From: Halomonas halophila
GTDB taxonomy: Bacteria > Pseudomonadota > Gammaproteobacteria > Pseudomonadales > Halomonadaceae
Direction: 5' to 3'
NCBI GenBank assembly: GCA_002433675.1
Contig: DJIP01000367.1
Coordinates: 34,610 to 51,052 of the forward strand
Length of the DNA stretch: 16,443 nucleotides
Shown: positions 13,140-16,443 of the stretch, piece after piece
Position numbering within the stretch: the stretch's first letter is position 1
How the letters are laid out: every line of letters starts with the position of its first letter
Notes under the pieces: generated by a model
Told to the model about the DNA's origin: nothing
The model's database searches: none
Seen by the model: the letters and a program-made list of their open reading frames with translations, nothing else
Position numbers and translations under genes: made by a program

Positions 13140-15142
13140 GCCCGCTGCCAATGACATCACTCCTTGATCGCCTGACCATGGGAAGAAAGTTCTTCCTGGT
13201 GCTTTTCTTGCCGCTGCTTTCCATCCTGTGGATGACGCTCTCCACGGTGCTGGAACGTCAGGCGGTCGTTACCCGGATGGACAATCTTCAAGAGGTGGCG
13301 ATCCTCGGGCGTCATTCGGCCAATCTGGTGCACGAACTTCAGCGCGAACGGGGGATGACGGCCGCCTTTCTCAGCAGTCAGGGCCGCAACTTTCATACAG
13401 AGCTACCAGTGCAACGTGAGGCGACCAATACCCAGGCCGAATCATTTGACCGCTACATCGCTGACATCGATTTTTCCCGTCACGACCCTCGAATCGAAGC
13501 ACAGGTCGATCTGGCGAAGCGTCTGCTTGAGGGAAAGGATGACCTACGGCGCAAGGTCGATGGTCTCGACATAACTGCCGAAGCATCGACAGACGCTTAT
13601 ACCAACATCAACGAGGCACTGATCGATATCGTCGCCAAGCTGACCTTTGGCGTCGACCAGGGAGAGGTCGCCCGTCAGCTGACGGCCTATTATGACCTTT
13701 TGAACATCAAGGAGCTGGCCGGCATAGAACGGGCGGTACTGGCGGCATCTTTCAGCGCCGACGCGATATCGCCTGCAATGTTCAGGAAGCTGCTTTCGTT
13801 GATCGTGAAGTCCGATGTGCACAAGAAGAACTTCTTCGAGCTTTCATCACCGAGGGTTCAGGAGGAGCTCAAGACGCTGACCGACAGCGCACTTGGCGAG
13901 CGTTTGAATGCCATGCGCAGCGTGGTCCTCGAAAAGGCCTCAAGCGGCGGCTTCGGTATCGATCACCAGGAGTGGTTCGAGGCCCAGACCGAGTATATCG
14001 ATGGCATTCAGCAGATCTCCCGGTCGGCAGAGCAGTACCTTCTGGCACGTATTGACGACTTGCAGAAAGCGTCCTTCAGCTACCTGCTCAAGCACGCCCT
14101 GGTCATGCTTGCCGTCTTGCTCGTCACCCTTGCCTTTTCGATCATCACCGCCCGTAGCGTGGTTCGTCCCCTCAAGGCTGCCCTGGCAGACATCCGCGAG
14201 CAGAAGGATGACCTGACCAAGCGACTGGAGGTCCCTGGCAAGGACGAGCTGTCTCAGCTTTACCGCGCCTTCAACGACTCGCTGAGCAATATTGCCAGCC
14301 TGGTGGTCAACCTGAAGAAGAGCGCCAGCGCCGTCGAGGTGGTCAGTGGAGAAATCACCCGGGGCAACCAGGACCTGGCGAGCAGAACGGAGCAGCAGGC
14401 GGCCTCACTGATCCAGACCGCTTCCAGCATGGAGCAGATCACCGCCACCGTGAAGCAGACCTCGGACTCCGCTCGCCAGGCGCAGGAAATGACCCGTGAA
14501 GTCGCCTGCCGCGCCAACGACCTGAGCCAGACCGCCGCCCAGACCCACACAGCCATGGAACAGATTCGCGACGCCAACCAGGAAGTCACCAGGATCGTCG
14601 AGGCCATCGACGACATCGCCTTCCAGACCAATATTCTGGCCCTGAACGCTTCGGTGGAGGCGGCACGCGCCGGCGACCAGGGTCGAGGGTTTTCGGTGGT
14701 GGCCTCGGAGGTGCAGAAACTCGCCAGCCGCTGCGCAGAGGAAGCCACCCTGATCCGCCGGTTGATCACCACCAGTACGCAGCGGGTCGACAAGGGGGAG
14801 CGACTGGTGGCTTCCACCAGCGAGGCGCTGGTCACCATCTCCGAGCATGCCCAGCAGACGGCGACCCTGGTGTCGGAGATTTCCACCGCGGCGACCGAGC
14901 AGTCGCTGGGTATCGAACAGATCACTCAGGCACTGGCGCAACTCGAGGACGTCACCCAGCGCAACACCGGCCTGGTCGAACGCGTTGCCACCGCCAGCGA
15001 GTCCCTCGACAAGCGGGCTCGCGACATGGCCTCGCTGGTGGGCCGCTTCAAGGTCGATGTGCCAACGGCCCTTCACGCCACGTCGGAAGACGGGCCGCTT
15101 ATCGGCTCACCCCAGGCCACCCTTGTCGACTGCCACGCGTAG
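13136..15142 (+). CDS. Methyl-accepting chemotaxis protein with NIT sensor domain
   Basis: A 668-residue chemoreceptor that signals through CheA/CheW to the flagellar motor. It has a TM1 (about 18-39), a large periplasmic sensor (45-300) and a TM2 (321-341). A HAMP linker (342-395) and a cytoplasmic signalling helix bundle follow, with the hairpin tip [20 protein letters not shown] near 494-513. The sensor carries [16 protein letters not shown], typical of the NIT (nitrate/nitrite sensing) domain, so an anion such as nitrate is a possible ligand. The tip differs from the common sequence at a few positions ([18 protein letters not shown]). There is no C-terminal CheR/CheB-docking pentapeptide (it ends LVDCHA), so adaptation would rely on other receptors. 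ATG 13136 is chosen for the ATGA overlap with the leader ORF. ATG 13151 and TTG 13121 are alternatives, and none has a clear ribosome-binding site. Confidence 0.92.
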   Translation: MSPLPMTSLLDRLTMGRKFFLVLFLPLLSILWMTLSTVLERQAVVTRMDNLQEVAILGRHSANLVHELQRERGMTAAFLSSQGRNFHTELPVQREATNTQAESFDRYIADIDFSRHDPRIEAQVDLAKRLLEGKDDLRRKVDGLDITAEASTDAYTNINEALIDIVAKLTFGVDQGEVARQLTAYYDLLNIKELAGIERAVLAASFSADAISPAMFRKLLSLIVKSDVHKKNFFELSSPRVQEELKTLTDSALGERLNAMRSVVLEKASSGGFGIDHQEWFEAQTEYIDGIQQISRSAEQYLLARIDDLQKASFSYLLKHALVMLAVLLVTLAFSIITARSVVRPLKAALADIREQKDDLTKRLEVPGKDELSQLYRAFNDSLSNIASLVVNLKKSASAVEVVSGEITRGNQDLASRTEQQAASLIQTASSMEQITATVKQTSDSARQAQEMTREVACRANDLSQTAAQTHTAMEQIRDANQEVTRIVEAIDDIAFQTNILALNASVEAARAGDQGRGFSVVASEVQKLASRCAEEATLIRRLITTSTQRVDKGERLVASTSEALVTISEHAQQTATLVSEISTAATEQSLGIEQITQALAQLEDVTQRNTGLVERVATASESLDKRARDMASLVGRFKVDVPTALHATSEDGPLIGSPQATLVDCHA

Positions 15143-15164
15143 GCCCTACAGGTTCCCCGCCTTG

Positions 15165-15187
15165 CCGCCCTTCCGGGCGGTTTTTTT
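15165..15187 (+). terminator. Intrinsic terminator of the chemoreceptor gene
   Basis: CCGCCC-TTCC-GGGCGG followed by seven T residues is a textbook Rho-independent terminator, 22 bases after the chemoreceptor stop. It separates the chemoreceptor from the alginate lyase gene. Confidence 0.92.
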
Positions 15188-15242
15188 ATCAGGCATGGAA
15201 CCCATACAAACAAAACCTCGTTTTATTTTTGATGAATCATCT

Positions 15243-15271
15243 TTGACAATATTGAAACGCAATTCTAGCCT
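15243..15271 (+). promoter_or_regulatory. Candidate sigma-70 promoter for alginate lyase
   Basis: A perfect -35 box TTGACA (15243-15248) lies in an A/T-rich patch after the terminator. At 17-base spacing the -10 position reads TAGCCT, a poor match, so an activator would probably be required if this is the promoter. Confidence 0.35.
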
Positions 15272-15307
15272 TGCTGATGCCACCCCAGCACAACAAGGAA
15301 CAACGCC

Positions 15308-16438
15308 GTGCTCGAACACGACCATCTCAGCCGTTTTCTCTCCCACCGCCATTCCCTTTGCCAGCCCCTTTACCAGTCTCTTCGACACCCCCTTCGCAAG
15401 CCCCTGATCGTCGCGCTGTCGGCCCTGGCCGTCTCCTCCTTCGGTGTATCCTCCATGGCCGCCGACGAGGGTACGCCACCGGCGCAGGTCTTCGACCTCA
15501 CGACCTGGAAGTTGACCCTGCCCATGGACGCTGACGGCGACGACGACGTCGACGAGATATCGGTCGGCGAGCTTCAGTCCTATCAACATCCGGACTACTA
15601 CTATCTGAACAACAACAATCATCTGGTCTTCGTGACCCCCAATAGCGCCTTCACCACCCCCAATTCCAGCAATGCACGCACGGAACTGCGCCAGATGCTG
15701 GCCGGCGCCGACGACGCCTTCGGCCCCAAGGCACCTGAGCAGAACTTTGCCCTCGCCTCCCACCCCGAGGCTGACCGCTACGCCCAGATCGGCGGCTACC
15801 TCGATGCCACCCTGCGGGTCGATCACGTCGCCGAGCGCACCGACAAGCCCGACCGGGCGGCAGCCTACTCGGTGGTCATCGGCCAGATCCACGCCGGCAA
15901 GGACGAAGCGGTGCTGGCCCAGGACAATGGCTTCGGCCACGGCAACGAACCGCTGAAGATCTACTACAAGAAGTTTCCCGACCACGAGACCGGCTCGGTG
16001 TTCTGGAACTACGAACGCAACCTCGAGAAGGATGACCCCGAGCGCATCGATATCAGCCACGCGGTGTGGGGCAACGACTGGAGCGGCAGCGAGGATCCGG
16101 GCGAGGCGGGCATCGCCCTGGGCGAGAGCTTCCGCTATCGGGTCGAGGTCAAGGACGACGTCATGCACCTGACCTTCGCGTCAGACGGCCACCCCACCCG
16201 CACCTTCGAGCAGAACCTGGCCGACAACGTCGGTCCCGACGGCGAGGTCGACGAGGCCGACCATCCGCACGGCTACGCCGGTGACTGGATGTACTTCAAG
16301 GCGGGTTCCTATAACCAGTGCAACACCAAGCCGGAATCTGGCGCCTGCCTGGGTACCGGGGTGTGGGAGACCGACCAGCAACACGGCGACTACGCCCAGG
16401 TCGTGTTCAGCGAGCTGGATAGCGGCCCGGTCGAGTAA
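15308..16438 (+). CDS. Secreted alginate lyase, polysaccharide lyase family 7
   Basis: A 376-residue enzyme that cleaves alginate by beta-elimination. All three PL7 signature motifs are present: RTELR (124-128), QIH (193-195) and YFKAGSYNQ (329-337). They supply the Arg, Gln, His and Tyr of the active cleft. The catalytic jelly-roll domain spans about 60-376 with no extra binding module. The GTG start at 15308 has AAGGAA seven bases upstream, and no ATG occurs in frame until residue 50. A signal peptide (about 32-52, ending SSMAA before DEG) is preceded by an unusual basic extension of four tetrapeptide repeats. Asp/Glu are abundant, including DADGDDDVDE (74-83), which looks like a calcium-loop or halophilic insert. 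It has its own upstream terminator and promoter region and stands alone. No other alginate gene is in the window, although downstream neighbours are cut off. Confidence 0.94.
   Translation: MLEHDHLSRFLSHRHSLCQPLYQSLRHPLRKPLIVALSALAVSSFGVSSMAADEGTPPAQVFDLTTWKLTLPMDADGDDDVDEISVGELQSYQHPDYYYLNNNNHLVFVTPNSAFTTPNSSNARTELRQMLAGADDAFGPKAPEQNFALASHPEADRYAQIGGYLDATLRVDHVAERTDKPDRAAAYSVVIGQIHAGKDEAVLAQDNGFGHGNEPLKIYYKKFPDHETGSVFWNYERNLEKDDPERIDISHAVWGNDWSGSEDPGEAGIALGESFRYRVEVKDDVMHLTFASDGHPTRTFEQNLADNVGPDGEVDEADHPHGYAGDWMYFKAGSYNQCNTKPESGACLGTGVWETDQQHGDYAQVVFSELDSGPVE
15357..15404 (+). repeat. Four 12-bp tandem repeats in alginate lyase 5' coding region
   Basis: Units TTTGCCAGCCCC, TTTACCAGTCTC, TTCGACACCCCC and TTCGCAAGCCCC follow one another without gaps. 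In the alginate lyase frame they lie just ahead of the signal-peptide hydrophobic core and encode Leu-Cys-Gln-Pro, Leu-Tyr-Gln-Ser, Leu-Arg-His-Pro and Leu-Arg-Lys-Pro. Confidence 0.75.
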
Positions 16439-16443
16439 GCGTC

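Overview
The window is GC-rich gammaproteobacterial DNA. The mix of creatinase, TRAP and SSS transporters, an acidic secreted alginate lyase and an RHS toxin locus suggests a halotolerant marine-type heterotroph, most likely Halomonadaceae (Halomonas-like). That assignment is inference from gene content and codon bias, since no rRNA or other phylogenetic marker is present. I recognised no tRNA, rRNA, CRISPR array or insertion sequence.

Region 1 (1-3258) is the 3' end of a polymorphic-toxin locus. It holds the C-terminal part of an RHS/YD-repeat protein, a variable nuclease-like tip after the conserved DPLGL core boundary, and an overlapping A/T-rich orphan gene that is probably the cognate immunity gene. 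Next come a frameshifted duplicate of the RHS core (an orphan or displaced tip remnant) and an array of six degenerate 23-24 bp hairpin repeats. Two of these repeats look like + strand terminators, and the last one contains the stop codon of the next gene.

Region 2 (3249-8544, minus strand) is a tight catabolic operon. In transcription order it encodes a TRAP solute-binding protein, the small and large TRAP permeases, a CitE/HpcH-type C-C lyase and a ThDP-dependent acetolactate-synthase-like enzyme. Start/stop overlaps (GTGA, ATGA) or very short gaps join most of the genes. It looks like an uptake-and-cleavage pathway for an organic acid that the sequence does not identify.

Region 3 (8545-12813) centres on a creatinase transcribed divergently from the TRAP operon, across a 398 bp spacer with operator-like palindromes. 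A convergent LysR regulator follows. Divergent from LysR is a small operon of a 35-residue single-TM protein and a sodium/solute symporter. The creatinase keeps the active-site residues known from the Pseudomonas enzyme at the same numbering. Creatine uptake by the symporter under LysR control is a reasonable hypothesis.

Region 4 (12814-16443) holds a NIT-domain methyl-accepting chemotaxis protein, which appears to be translationally coupled to a previously hidden 20-codon leader ORF within a structured 5' region. A strong intrinsic terminator follows, then a secreted PL7 alginate lyase with an unusual basic tetrapeptide-repeat extension ahead of its signal peptide.
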